From: Halisarca cf. caerulea | Lineage: Eukaryota > Porifera > Demospongiae > Chondrillida > Halisarcidae | Length of the DNA: 64,000 nt | Direction of reading: 5' to 3' | Assembly: GCA_963170055.1 (NCBI GenBank) | Contig: CAUJGJ010000083.1 | Location: forward strand, 1,554,101-1,618,100 | In this document: in pieces, positions 24,881-39,878 of the stretch | Layout: every line of letters starts with the position of its first letter | Position numbering within the stretch: position 1 is the first letter of the stretch | Made by a program: the position numbers and the translations under genes | Notes under the pieces: model-generated | Database searches by the model: none | What the model was told of the DNA's origin: nothing | Seen by the model: the letters and a program-made list of their open reading frames with translations, nothing else

Positions 24881-26622
24881 CATAAGATATTAACAACTTT
24901 GGAAATATTATTCGTAAGATTATTTTAAATTTTGATAAGTTAACATTTTCAAAAGACATTCGAACACTTTGCAAATGTGTAATTTGCACAAAATAAAAGT
25001 TACTAAGTTCATTTCATAAGATATTAACAACTTTGGAAATTTTATTTCAAAGACATTTTTAAATTTTGCAAAGTTAACATTTTCAAAAGACATTCGAACA
25101 CTTTGCAAATGTGTAATTTGCACAAAATAAAAGTTACTAAGTTCATTTCATAAGATTTTAACAACTTTGGAAATTTTATTTCAAAGACATTTTTAAATTT
25201 TGCAAAGTTAACATTTTCAAAAGACATTCGAACACTTTGCAAATGTGTAATTTGCACAAAATAAAAGTTACTAAGTTCATTTCATAAGATATTAACAACT
25301 TTGGAAATTTTATTTCAAAGCCATTTTTAAATTTTGCAAAGTTAACATTTTCAAAAGACATTCGAACACTTTGCAAATGTGTAATTTGCACAAAATAAAA
25401 GTTACTAAGTTCATTTCATAAGATATTAACAACTTTGGAAATATTATTCGTAAGATTATTTTAAATTTTGATAAGTTAACATTTTCAAAAGACATTCGAA
25501 CACTTTGCAAATGTGTAATTTGCACAAAATAAAAGTTACTAAGTTCATTTCATAAGATATTAACAACTTTGGAAATTTTATTTCAAAGACATTTTTAAAT
25601 TTTGCAAAGTTAACATTTTCAAAAGACATTCGAACACTTTGCAAATGTGTAATTTGCACAAAATAAAAGTTACTAAGTTCATTTCATAAGATATTAACAA
25701 CTTTGGAAATTTTATTTCAAAGACATTTTTAAATTTTGCAAAGTTAACATTTTCAAAAGACATTCGAACACTTTGCAAATGTGTAATTTGCATAAAATAA
25801 AAGTTACTAAGTTCATTTCATAAGATATTAACAACTTTGGAAATATTATTCGTAAGATTATTTTAAATTTTGATAAGTTAACATTTTCAAAAGACATTCG
25901 AACACTTTGCAAATGTGTAATTTGCACAAAATAAAAGTTACTAAGTTCATTTCATAAGATATTAACAACTTTGGAAATTTTATTTCAAAGACATTTTTAA
26001 ATTTTGCAAAGTTAACATTTTCAAAAGACATTCGAACACTTTGCAAATGTGTAATTTGCACAAAATAAAAGTTACTAAGTTCATTTCATAAGATATTAAC
26101 AACTTTGGAAATTTTATTTCAAAGACATTTTTAAATTTTGCAAAGTTAACATTTTCAAAAGACATTCGAACACTTTGCAAATGTGTAATTTGCACAAAAT
26201 AAAAGTTACTAAGTTCATTTCATAAGATATTAACAACTTTGGAAATTTTATTTCAAAGCCATTTTTAAATTTTGCAAAGTTAACATTTTCAAAAGACATT
26301 CGAACACTTTGCAAATGTGTAATTTGCACAAAATAAAAGTTACTAAGTTCATTTCATAAGATATTAACAACTTTGGAAATATTATTCGTAAGATTATTTT
26401 AAATTTTGATAAGTTAACATTTTCAAAAGACATTCGAACACTTTGCAAATGTGTAATTTGCACAAAATAAAAGTTACTAAGTTCATTTCATAAGATATTA
26501 ACAACTTTGGAAATTTTATTTCAAAGACATTTTTAAATTTTGCAAAGTTAACATTTTCAAAAGACATTCGAACACTTTGCAAATGTGTAATTTGCACAAA
26601 ATAAAAGTTACTAAGTTCATTT

Positions 26623-28900
26623 CATAAGATATTAACAACTTTGGAAATTTTATTTCAAAGACATTTTTAAATTTTGCAAAGTTAACATTTTCAAAAGACA
26701 TTCGAACACTTTGCAAATGTGTAATTTGCATAAAATAAAAGTTACTAAGTTCATTTCATAAGATATTAACAACTTTGGAAATTTTATTTCAAAGACATTT
26801 TTAAATTTTGCAAAGTTAACATTTTCAAAAGACATTCGAACACTTTGCAAATGTGTAATTTGCACAAAATAAAAGTTACTAAGTTCATTTCATAAGATAT
26901 TAACAACTTTGGAAATATTATTCGTAAGATTATTTTAAATTTTGATAAGTTAACATTTTCAAAAGACATTCGAACACTTTGCAAATGTGTAATTTGCACA
27001 AAATAAAAGTTACTAAGTTCATTTCATAAGATATTAACAACTTTGGAAATTTTATTTCAAAGACATTTTTAAATTTTGCAAAGTTAACATTTTCAAAAGA
27101 CATTCGAACACTTTGCAAATGTGTAATTTGCACAAAATAAAAGTTACTAAGTTCATTTCATAAGATATTAACAACTTTGGAAATTTTATTTCAAAGACAT
27201 TTTTAAATTTTGCAAAGTTAACATTTTCAAAAGACATTCGAACACTTTGCAAATGTGTAATTTGCACAAAATAAAAGTTACTAAGTTCATTTCATAAGAT
27301 ATTAACAACTTTGGAAATTTTATTTCAAAGACATTTTTAAATTTTGCAAAGTTAACATTTTCAAAAGACATTCGAACACTTTGCAAATGTGTAATTTGCA
27401 TAAAATAAAAGTTACTAAGTTCATTTCATAAGATATTAACAACTTTGGAAATATTATTCGTAAGATTATTTTAAATTTTGATAAGTTAACATTTTCAAAA
27501 GACATTCGAACACTTTGCAAATGTGTAATTTGCACAAAATAAAAGTTACTAAGTTCATTTCATAAGATATTAACAACTTTGGAAATTTTATTTCAAAGAC
27601 ATTTTTAAATTTTGCAAAGTTAACATTTTCAAAAGACATTCGAACACTTTGCAAATGTGTAATTTGCACAAAATAAAAGTTACTAAGTTCATTTCATAAG
27701 ATATTAACAACTTTGGAAATTTTATTTCAAAGACATTTTTAAATTTTGCAAAGTTAACATTTTCAAAAGACATTCGAACACTTTGCAAATGTGTAATTTG
27801 CACAAAATAAAAGTTACTAAGTTCATTTCATAAGATATTAACAACTTTGGAAATTTTATTTCAAAGACATTTTTAAATTTTGCAAAGTTAACATTTTCAA
27901 AAGACATTCGAACACTTTGCAAATGTGTAATTTGCACAAAATAAAAGTTACTAAGTTCATTTCATAAGATATTAACAACTTTGGAAATATTATTCGTAAG
28001 ATTATTTTAAATTTTGATAAGTTAACATTTTCAAAAGACATTCGAACACTTTGCAAATGTGTAATTTGCACAAAATAAAAGTTACTAAGTTCATTTCATA
28101 AGATATTAACAACTTTGGAAATTTTATTTCAAAGACATTTTTAAATTTTGCAAAGTTAACATTTTCAAAAGACATTCGAACACTTTGCAAATGTGTAATT
28201 TGCACAAAATAAAAGTTACTAAGTTCATTTCATAAGATATTAACAACTTTGGAAATTTTATTTCAAAGACATTTTTAAATTTTGCAAAAATAACATTTTC
28301 AAAAGACATTCGAACACTTTGCAAATGTGTAATTTGCACAAAATAAAAGTTACTAAGTTCATTTCATAAGATATTAACAACTTTGGAAATTTTATTTCAA
28401 AGACATTTTTAAATTTTGCAAAGTTAACATTTTCAAAAGACATTCGAACACTTTGCAAATGTGTAATTTGCACAAAATAAAAGTTACTAAGTTCATTTCA
28501 TAAGATATTAACAACTTTGGAAATTTTATTTCAAAGACATTTTTAAATTTTGCAAAAATAACATTTTCAAAAGACATTCGAACACTTTGCAAATGTGTAA
28601 TTTGCACAAAATAAAAGTTACTAAGTTCATTTCATAAGATATTAACAACTTTGGAAATTTTATTTCAAAGACATTTTTAAATTTTGCAAAGTTAACATTT
28701 TCAAAAGACATTCGAACACTTTGCAAATGTGTAATTTGCACAAAATAAAAGTTACTAAGTTCATTTCATAAGATATTAACAACTTTGGAAATTTTATTTC
28801 AAAGACATTTTTAAATTTTGCAAAGTTAACATTTTCAAAAGACATTCGAACACTTTGCAAATGTGTAATTTGCACAAAATAAAAGTTACTAAGTTCATTT
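26623..28900. repeat. Block of simple 4-mers, ending in a P/P59 dimer repeat
   Basis: Order: P109-P-Q-P-P-P109-Q-P-P-P-Q-P-P59-P-P59-P-P. Q monomers at 26891, 27427 and 27963 are 536 bp apart. The P59-P dimer occurs twice in a row (28231 and 28499), a 268-bp duplication. Confidence 0.86.
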
Positions 28901-31900
28901 CATAAGATATTAACAACTTTGGAAATTTTATTTCAAAGACATTTTTAAATTTTGCAAAGTTAACATTTTCAAAAGACATTCGAAAACTTTGCAAATGTGT
29001 AATTTGCACAAAATAAAAGTTACTAAGTTCATTTCATAAGATATTAACAACTTTGGAAATATTATTCGTAAGATTATTTTAAATTTTGATAAGTTAACAT
29101 TTTCAAAAGACATTCGAACACTTTGCAAATGTGTAATTTGCACAAAATAAAAGTTACTAAGTTCATTTCATAAGATATTAACAACTTTGGAAATTTTATT
29201 TCAAAGACATTTTTAAATTTTGCAAAGTTAACATTTTCAAAAGACATTCGAACACTTTGCAAATGTGTAATTTGCACAAAATAAAAGTTACTAAGTTCAT
29301 TTCATAAGATATTAACAACTTTGGAAATTTTATTTCAAAGACATTTTTAAATTTTGCAAAGTTAACATTTTCAAAAGACATTCGAACACTTTGCAAATGT
29401 GTAATTTGCACAAAATAAAAGTTACTAAGTTCATTTCATAAGATATTAACAACTTTGGAAATTTTATTTCAAAGACATTTTTAAATTTTGCAAAGTTAAC
29501 ATTTTCAAAAGACATTCGAAAACTTTGCAAATGTGTAATTTGCACAAAATAAAAGTTACTAAGTTCATTTCATAAGATATTAACAACTTTGGAAATATTA
29601 TTCGTAAGATTATTTTAAATTTTGATAAGTTAACATTTTCAAAAGACATTCGAACACTTTGCAAATGTGTAATTTGCACAAAATAAAAGTTACTAAGTTC
29701 ATTTCATAAGATATTAACAACTTTGGAAATTTTATTTCAAAGACATTTTTAAATTTTGCAAAGTTAACATTTTCAAAAGACATTCGAACACTTTGCAAAT
29801 GTGTAATTTGCACAAAATAAAAGTTACTAAGTTCATTTCATAAGATATTAACAACTTTGGAAATTTTATTTCAAAGACATTTTTAAATTTTGCAAAGTTA
29901 ACATTTTCAAAAGACATTCGAACACTTTGCAAATGTGTAATTTGCACAAAATAAAAGTTACTAAGTTCATTTCATAAGATATTAACAACTTTGGAAATTT
30001 TATTTCAAAGACATTTTTAAATTTTGCAAAGTTAACATTTTCAAAAGACATTCGAACACTTTGCAAATGTGTAATTTGCACAAAATAAAAGTTACTAAGT
30101 TCATTTCATAAGATATTAACAACTTTGGAAATTTTATTTCAAAGACATTTTTAAATTTTGCAAAGTTAACATTTTCAAAAGACATTCGAACACTTTGCAA
30201 ATGTGTAATTTGCACAAAATAAAAGTTACTAAGTTCATTTCATAAGATATTAACAACTTTGGAAATTTTATTTCAAAGACATTTTTAAATTTTGCAAAGT
30301 TAACATTTTCAAAAGACATTCGAAAACTTTGCAAATGTGTAATTTGCACAAAATAAAAGTTACTAAGTTCATTTCATAAGATATTAACAACTTTGGAAAT
30401 ATTATTCGTAAGATTATTTTAAATTTTGATAAGTTAACATTTTCAAAAGACATTCGAACACTTTGCAAATGTGTAATTTGCACAAAATAAAAGTTACTAA
30501 GTTCATTTCATAAGATATTAACAACTTTGGAAATTTTATTTCAAAGACATTTTTAAATTTTGCAAAGTTAACATTTTCAAAAGACATTCGAACACTTTGC
30601 AAATGTGTAATTTGCACAAAATAAAAGTTACTAAGTTCATTTCATAAGATATTAACAACTTTGGAAATTTTATTTCAAAGACATTTTTAAATTTTGCAAA
30701 GTTAACATTTTCAAAAGACATTCGAACACTTTGCAAATGTGTAATTTGCACAAAATAAAAGTTACTAAGTTCATTTCATAAGATATTAACAACTTTGGAA
30801 ATTTTATTTCAAAGACATTTTTAAATTTTGCAAAGTTAACATTTTCAAAAGACATTCGAAAACTTTGCAAATGTGTAATTTGCACAAAATAAAAGTTACT
30901 AAGTTCATTTCATAAGATATTAACAACTTTGGAAATATTATTCGTAAGATTATTTTAAATTTTGATAAGTTAACATTTTCAAAAGACATTCGAACACTTT
31001 GCAAATGTGTAATTTGCACAAAATAAAAGTTACTAAGTTCATTTCATAAGATATTAACAACTTTGGAAATTTTATTTCAAAGACATTTTTAAATTTTGCA
31101 AAGTTAACATTTTCAAAAGACATTCGAACACTTTGCAAATGTGTAATTTGCACAAAATAAAAGTTACTAAGTTCATTTCATAAGATATTAACAACTTTGG
31201 AAATTTTATTTCAAAGACATTTTTAAATTTTGCAAAGTTAACATTTTCAAAAGACATTCGAACACTTTGCAAATGTGTAATTTGCACAAAATAAAAGTTA
31301 CTAAGTTCATTTCATAAGATATTAACAACTTTGGAAATTTTATTTCAAAGACATTTTTAAATTTTGCAAAGTTAACATTTTCAAAAGACATTCGAACACT
31401 TTGCAAATGTGTAATTTGCACAAAATAAAAGTTACTAAGTTCATTTCATAAGATATTAACAACTTTGGAAATTTTATTTCAAAGACATTTTTAAATTTTG
31501 CAAAGTTAACATTTTCAAAAGACATTCGAACACTTTGCAAATGTGTAATTTGCACAAAATAAAAGTTACTAAGTTCATTTCATAAGATATTAACAACTTT
31601 GGAAATATTATTCGTAAGATTATTTTAAATTTTGATAAGTTAACATTTTCAAAAGACATTCGAACACTTTGCAAATGTGTAATTTGCACAAAATAAAAGT
31701 TACTAAGTTCATTTCATAAGATATTAACAACTTTGGAAATTTTATTTCAAAGACATTTTTAAATTTTGCAAAGTTAACATTTTCAAAAGACATTCGAACA
31801 CTTTGCAAATGTGTAATTTGCACAAAATAAAAGTTACTAAGTTCATTTCATAAGATATTAACAACTTTGGAAATTTTATTTCAAAGACATTTTTAAATTT

Positions 31901-32384
31901 TGCAAAGTTAACATTTTCAAAAGACATTCGAACACTTTGCAAATGTGTAATTTGCACAAAATAAAAGTTACTAAGTTCATTTCATAAGATATTAACAACT
32001 TTGGAAATTTTATTTCAAAGACATTTTTAAATTTTGCAAAGTTAACATTTTCAAAAGACATTCGAAAACTTTGCAAATGTGTAATTTGCACAAAATAAAA
32101 GTTACTAAGTTCATTTCATAAGATATTAACAACTTTGGAAATTTTATTTCAAAGACATTTTTAAATTTTGCAAAGTTAACATTTTCAAAAGACATTCGAA
32201 AACTTTGCAAATGTGTAATTTGCACAAAATAAAAGTTACTAAGTTCATTTCATAAGATATTAACAACTTTGGAAATTTTATTTCAAAGACATTTTTAAAT
32301 TTTCCAAAGTTAACATTTTCAAAAGACATTCGAACACTTTGCAAATGTGTAATTTGCACAAAATAAAAGTTACTAAGTTCATTT
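28901..32384. repeat. Second P85-Q domain
   Basis: P85 precedes Q at 28901/29035, 29437/29571, 30241/30375 and 30777/30911, spaced 536, 804 and 536 bp. P85 then appears twice in a row (31983, 32117), followed by a P with c54 (32251) and Q. P85 is absent between 16847 and 28900 and after 32250, so this looks like a translocated or duplicated relative of block IV. Confidence 0.86.
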
Positions 32385-35300
32385 CATAAGATATTAACAA
32401 CTTTGGAAATATTATTCGTAAGATTATTTTAAATTTTGATAAGTTAACATTTTCAAAAGACATTCGAACACTTTGCAAATGTGTAATTTGCACAAAATAA
32501 AAGTTACTAAGTTCATTTCATAAGATATTAACAACTTTGGAAATTTTATTTCAAAGACATTTTTAAATTTTGCAAAGTTAACATTTTCAAAAGACATTCG
32601 AACACTTTGCAAATGTGTAATTTGCACAAAATAAAAGTTACTAAGTTCATTTCATAAGATATTAACAACTTTGGAAATTTTATTTCAAAGACATTTTTAA
32701 ATTTTGCAAAGTTAACATTTTCAAAAGACATTCGAACACTTTGCAAATGTGTAATTTGCACAAAATAAAAGTTACTAAGTTCATTTCATAAGATATTAAC
32801 AACTTTGGAAATTTTATTTCAAAGACATTTTTAAATTTTGCAAAGTTAACATTTTCAAAAGACATTCGAACACTTTGCAAATGTGTAATTTGCATAAAAT
32901 AAAAGTTACTAAGTTCATTTCATAAGATATTAACAACTTTGGAAATTTTATTTCAGACATTTTTAAATTTTGCAAAGTTAACATTTTCAAAAGACATTCG
33001 AACACTTTGCAAATGTGTAATTTGCACAAAATAAAAGTTACTAAGTTCATTTCATAAGATATTAACAACTTTGGAAATTTTATTTCAAAGACATTTTTAA
33101 ATTTTGCAAAGTTAACATTTTCAAAAGACATTCGAACACTTTGCAAATGTGTAATTTGCACAAAATAAAAGTTACTAAGTTCATTTCATAAGATATTAAC
33201 AACTTTGGAAATTTTATTTCAAAGACATTTTTAAATTTTGCAAAGTTAACATTTTCAAAAGACATTCGAACACTTTGCAAATGTGTAATTTGCACAAAAT
33301 AAAAGTTACTAAGTTCATTTCATAAGATATTAACAACTTTGGAAATATTATTCGTAAGATTATTTTAAATTTTGATAAGTTAACATTTTCAAAAGACATT
33401 CGAACACTTTGCAAATGTGTAATTTGCACAAAATAAAAGTTACTAAGTTCATTTCATAAGATATTAACAACTTTGGAAATTTTATTTCAAAGACATTTTT
33501 AAATTTTGCAAAGTTAACATTTTCAAAAGACATTCGAACACTTTGCAAATGTGTAATTTGCACAAAATAAAAGTTACTAAGTTCATTTCATAAGATATTA
33601 ACAACTTTGGAAATTTTATTTCAAAGACATTTTTAAATTTTGCAAAGTTAACATTTTCAAAAGACATTCGAACACTTTGCAAATGTGTAATTTGCACAAA
33701 ATAAAAGTTACTAAGTTCATTTCATAAGATATTAACAACTTTGGAAATTTTATTTCAAAGACATTTTTAAATTTTGCAAAGTTAACATTTTCAAAAGACA
33801 TTCGAACACTTTGCAAATGTGTAATTTGCATAAAATAAAAGTTACTAAGTTCATTTCATAAGATATTAACAACTTTGGAAATTTTATTTCAGACATTTTT
33901 AAATTTTGCAAAGTTAACATTTTCAAAAGACATTCGAACACTTTGCAAATGTGTAATTTGCACAAAATAAAAGTTACTAAGTTCATTTCATAAGATATTA
34001 ACAACTTTGGAAATATTATTCGTAAGATTATTTTAAATTTTGATAAGTTAACATTTTCAAAAGACATTCGAACACTTTGCAAATGTGTAATTTGCACAAA
34101 ATAAAAGTTACTAAGTTCATTTCATAAGATATTAACAACTTTGGAAATTTTATTTCAAAGACATTTTTAAATTTTGCAAAGTTAACATTTTCAAAAGACA
34201 TTCGAACACTTTGCAAATGTGTAATTTGCACAAAATAAAAGTTACTAAGTTCATTTCATAAGATATTAACAACTTTGGAAATTTTATTTCAAAGACATTT
34301 TTAAATTTTGCAAAGTTAACATTTTCAAAAGACATTCGAACACTTTGCAAATGTGTAATTTGCACAAAATAAAAGTTACTAAGTTCATTTCATAAGATAT
34401 TAACAACTTTGGAAATTTTATTTCAAAGACATTTTTAAATTTTGCAAAGTTAACATTTTCAAAAGACATTCGAACACTTTGCAAATGTGTAATTTGCATA
34501 AAATAAAAGTTACTAAGTTCATTTCATAAGATATTAACAACTTTGGAAATTTTATTTCAGACATTTTTAAATTTTGCAAAGTTAACATTTTCAAAAGACA
34601 TTCGAACACTTTGCAAATGTGTAATTTGCACAAAATAAAAGTTACTAAGTTCATTTCATAAGATATTAACAACTTTGGAAATTTTATTTCAAAGACATTT
34701 TTAAATTTTGCAAAGTTAACATTTTCAAAAGACATTCGAACACTTTGCAAATGTGTAATTTGCACAAAATAAAAGTTACTAAGTTCATTTCATAAGATAT
34801 TAACAACTTTGGAAATTTTATTTCAAAGACATTTTTAAATTTTGCAAAGTTAACATTTTCAAAAGACATTCGAACACTTTGCAAATGTGTAATTTGCACA
34901 AAATAAAAGTTACTAAGTTCATTTCATAAGATATTAACAACTTTGGAAATATTATTCGTAAGATTATTTTAAATTTTGATAAGTTAACATTTTCAAAAGA
35001 CATTCGAACACTTTGCAAATGTGTAATTTGCACAAAATAAAAGTTACTAAGTTCATTTCATAAGATATTAACAACTTTGGAAATTTTATTTCAAAGACAT
35101 TTTTAAATTTTGCAAAGTTAACATTTTCAAAAGACATTCGAACACTTTGCAAATGTGTAATTTGCACAAAATAAAAGTTACTAAGTTCATTTCATAAGAT
35201 ATTAACAACTTTGGAAATTTTATTTCAAAGACATTTTTAAATTTTGCAAAGTTAACATTTTCAAAAGACATTCGAACACTTTGCAAATGTGTAATTTGCA

Positions 35301-35860
35301 CAAAATAAAAGTTACTAAGTTCATTTCATAAGATATTAACAACTTTGGAAATTTTATTTCAAAGACATTTTTAAATTTTGCAAAGTTAACATTTTCAAAA
35401 GACATTCGAACACTTTGCAAATGTGTAATTTGCATAAAATAAAAGTTACTAAGTTCATTTCATAAGATATTAACAACTTTGGAAATTTTATTTCAGACAT
35501 TTTTAAATTTTGCAAAGTTAACATTTTCAAAAGACATTCGAACACTTTGCAAATGTGTAATTTGCACAAAATAAAAGTTACTAAGTTCATTTCATAAGAT
35601 ATTAACAACTTTGGAAATTTTGTTTGAAAGACATTTTTAAATTTTGCAAAGTTAACATTTTCAAAAGACATTCGAACACTTTGCAAATGTGTAATTTGCA
35701 TAAAATAAAAGTTACTAAGTTCATTTCATAAGATATTAACAACTTTGGAAATTTTATTTCAAAGACATTTTTAAATTTTGCAAAGTTAACATTTTCAAAA
35801 GACATTCGAACACTTTGCAAATGTGTAATTTGCACAAAATAAAAGTTACTAAGTTCATTT
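32385..35860. repeat. 7-mer HOR (936 bp) with a 5-mer derivative
   Basis: The unit Q-P-P-P109-P132-P-P starts at 32385, 33989 and 34925 (936 bp each). The unit at 33321 is Q-P-P-P109-P132 (668 bp), missing the final P-P. P132 copies start at 32921, 33857, 34525 and 35461. In the last unit the monomer at 35593 has ttttgtttg and P109 changes. Confidence 0.9.
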
Positions 35861-37600
35861 CATAAGATATTAACAACTTTGGAAATATTATTCGTAAGAT
35901 TATTTTAAATTTTGATAAGTTAACATTTTCAAAAGACATTCGAACACTTTGCAAATGTGTAATTTGCACAAAATAAAAGTTACTAAGTTCATTTCATAAG
36001 ATATTAAAACCTTTGGAAATTTTATTTCAAAGACATTTTTAAATTTTGCAAAGTTAACATTTTCAAAAGACATTCGAACACTTTGCAAATGTGTAATTTG
36101 CACAAAATAAAAGTTACTAAGTTCATTTCATAAGATATTAACAACTTTGGAAATTTTATTTCAAAGACATTTTTAAATTTTGGAAAGTTAACATTTTCAA
36201 AAGACATTCGAACACTTTGCAAATGTGTAATTTGCACAAAATAAAAGTTACTAAGTTCATTTCATAAGATATTAACAACTTTGGAAATTTTATTTCAAAG
36301 ACATTTTTAAATTTTGCAAAGTTAACATTTTCAAAAGACATTCGAACACTTTGCAAATGTGTAATTTGCATAAAATAAAAGTTACTAAGTTCATTTCATA
36401 AGATATTAACAACTTTGGAAATTTTATTTCAAAGACATTTTTAAATTTTGCAAAGTTAACATTTTCAAAAGACATTCGAACACTTTGCAAATGTGTAATT
36501 TGCACAAAATAAAAGTTACTAAGTTCATTTCATAAGATATTAACAACTTTGGAAATATTATTCGTAAGATTATTTTAAATTTTGATAAGTTAACATTTTC
36601 AAAAGACATTCGAACACTTTGCAAATGTGTAATTTGCACAAAATAAAAGTTACTAAGTTCATTTCATAAGATATTAACAACTTTGGAAATTTTATTTCAA
36701 AGACATTTTTAAATTTTGCAAAGTTAACATTTTCAAAAGACATTCGAACACTTTGCAAATGTGTAATTTGCACAAAATAAAAGTTACTAAGTTCATTTCA
36801 TAAGATATTAACAACTTTGGAAATTTTATTTCAAAGACATTTTTAAATTTTGCAAAGTTAACATTTTCAAAAGACATTCGAACACTTTGCAAATGTGTAA
36901 TTTGCATAAAATAAAAGTTACTAAGTTCATTTCATAAGATATTAACAACTTTGGAAATTTTATTTCAGACATTTTTAAATTTTGCAAAGTTAACATTTTC
37001 AAAAGACATTCGAACACTTTGCAAATGTGTAATTTGCACAAAATAAAAGTTACTAAGTTCATTTCATAAGATATTAACAACTTTGGAAATTTTGTTTCAA
37101 AGACATTTTTAAATTTTGCAAAGTTAACATTTTCAAAAGACATTCGAACACTTTGCAAATGTGTAATTTGCATAAAATAAAAGTTACTAAGTTCATTTCA
37201 TAAGATATTAACAACTTTGGAAATATTATTCGTAAGATTATTTTAAATTTTGATAAGTTAACATTTTCAAAAGACATTCGAACACTTTGCAAATGTGTAA
37301 TTTGCACAAAATAAAAGTTACTAAGTTCATTTCATAAGATATTAAAACCTTTGGAAATTTTATTTCAAAGACATTTTTAAATTTTGCAAAGTTAACATTT
37401 TCAAAAGACATTCGAACACTTTGCAAATGTGTAATTTGCACAAAATAAAAGTTACTAAGTTCATTTCATAAGATATTAACAACTTTGGAAATTTTATTTC
37501 AAAGACATTTTTAAATTTTGGAAAGTTAACATTTTCAAAAGACATTCGAACACTTTGCAAATGTGTAATTTGCACAAAATAAAAGTTACTAAGTTCATTT
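35861..37600. repeat. Alternating 5-mers with P(14a,16c) and P132
   Basis: Order: Q-P(14a,16c)-P55-P109-P (670 bp), then Q-P-P109-P132-P109(ttttg) (668 bp), then Q-P(14a,16c)-P55. The second P(14a,16c) at 37333 is 1338 bp after the first (35995). The ttttg change at 37065 is shared with 35593, tying this block to the preceding 7-mer. Confidence 0.85.
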
Positions 37601-39744
37601 CATAAGATATTAACAACTTTGGAAATTTTATTTCAAAGACATTTTTAAATTTTGCAAAGTTAACATTTTCAAAAGACATTCGAACACTTTGCAAATGTGT
37701 AATTTGCACAAAATAAAAGTTACTAAGTTCATTTCATAAGATATTAACAACTTTGGAAATTTTATTTCAAAGACATTTTTAAATTTTGCAAAGTTAACAT
37801 TTTCAAAAGACATTCGAACACTTTGCAAATGTGTAATTTGCACAAAATAAAAGTTACTAAGTTCATTTCATAAGATATTAACAACTTTGGAAATTTTATT
37901 TCAAAGACATTTTTAAATTTTGCAAAGTTAACATTTTCAAAAGACATTCGAACACTTTGCAAATGTGTAATTTGCACAAAATAAAAGTTACTAAGTTCAT
38001 TTCATAAGATATTAACAACTTTGGAAATTTTATTTCAAAGACATTTTTAAATTTTGCAAAGTTAACATTTTCAAAAGACATTCGAACACTTTGCAAATGT
38101 GTAATTTGCACAAAATAAAAGTTACTAAGTTCATTTCATAAGATATTAACAACTTTGGAAATTTTATTTCAAAGCCATTTTTAAATTTTGCAAAGTTAAC
38201 ATTTTCAAAAGACATTCGAACACTTTGCAAATGTGTAATTTGCACAAAATAAAAGTTACTAAGTTCATTTCATAAGATATTAACAACTTTGGAAATATTA
38301 TTCGTAAGATTATTTTAAATTTTGATAAGTTAACATTTTCAAAAGACATTCGAACACTTTGCAAATGTGTAATTTGCACAAAATAAAAGTTACTAAGTTC
38401 ATTTCATAAGATATTAACAACTTTGGAAATTTTATTTCAAAGCCATTTTTAAATTTTGCAAAGTTAACATTTTCAAAAGACATTCGAACACTTTGCAAAT
38501 GTGTAATTTGCACAAAATAAAAGTTACTAAGTTCATTTCATAAGATATTAACAACTTTGGAAATATTATTCGTAAGATTATTTTAAATTTTGATAAGTTA
38601 ACATTTTCAAAAGACATTCGAACACTTTGCAAATGTGTAATTTGCACAAAATAAAAGTTACTAAGTTCATTTCATAAGATATTAACAACTTTGGAAATTT
38701 TATTTCAAAGACATTTTTAAATTTTGCAAAGTTAACATTTTCAAAAGACATTCGAACACTTTGCAAATGTGTAATTTGCATAAAATAAAAGTTACTAAGT
38801 TCATTTCATAAGATATTAACAACTTTGGAAATTTTATTTCAAAGACATTTTTAAATTTTGCAAAGTTAACATTTTCAAAAGACATTCGAACACTTTGCAA
38901 ATGTGTAATTTGCACAAAATAAAAGTTACTAAGTTCATTTCATAAGATATTAACAACTTTGGAAATTTTATTTCAAAGACATTTTTAAATTTTGCAAAGT
39001 TAACATTTTCAAAAGACATTCGAACACTTTGCAAATGTGTAATTTGCACAAAATAAAAGTTACTAAGTTCATTTCATAAGATATTAACAACTTTGGAAAT
39101 TTTATTTCAAAGACATTTTTAAATTTTGCAAAGTTAACATTTTCAAAAGACATTCGAACACTTTGCAAATGTGTAATTTGCACAAAATAAAAGTTACTAA
39201 GTTCATTTCATAAGATATTAACAACTTTGGAAATTTTATTTCAAAGACATTTTTAAATTTTGCAAAGTTAACATTTTCAAAAGACATTCGAACACTTTGC
39301 AAATGTGTAATTTGCACAAAATAAAAGTTACTAAGTTCATTTCATAAGATATTAACAACTTTGGAAATATTATTCGTAAGATTATTTTAAATTTTGATAA
39401 GTTAACATTTTCAAAAGACATTCGAACACTTTGCAAATGTGTAATTTGCACAAAATAAAAGTTACTAAGTTCATTTCATAAGATATTAACAACTTTGGAA
39501 ATTTTATTTCAAAGCCATTTTTAAATTTTGCAAAGTTAACATTTTCAAAAGACATTCGAACACTTTGCAAATGTGTAATTTGCACAAAATAAAAGTTACT
39601 AAGTTCATTTCATAAGATATTAACAACTTTGGAAATATTATTCGTAAGATTATTTTAAATTTTGATAAGTTAACATTTTCAAAAGACATTCGAACACTTT
39701 GCAAATGTGTAATTTGCACAAAATAAAAGTTACTAAGTTCATTT
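37601..39744. repeat. P run followed by P39-Q pairs
   Basis: Order: P-P-P-P-P39-Q-P39-Q-P109-P-P-P-P-Q-P39-Q. It contains a four-P run before the P39-Q-P39-Q quartet (38137-38672) and ends with another P39-Q pair (39477-39744) leading into the 12-mer HOR. Confidence 0.85.
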
Positions 39745-39878
39745 CATAAGATATTAACAACTTTGGAAATTTTATTTCAAAGACATTTTTAAATTTTGCA
39801 AAGTTAACATTTTCAAAAGACATTCGAACACTTTGCAAATGTGTAATTTGCACAAAATAAAAGTTACTAAGTTCATTT

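Larger units (their letters stand above)
22471..26622. repeat. 3.48-kb segmental duplication, copy 2, with a 670-bp internal gain
   Basis: It follows copy 1 monomer by monomer to 24210, then repeats five monomers, so the rest is offset by 4152 bp. It has its own change (gattttaac) at 25149. The match ends at 26623, where P109 replaces the P39 expected from copy 1. Confidence 0.88.
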
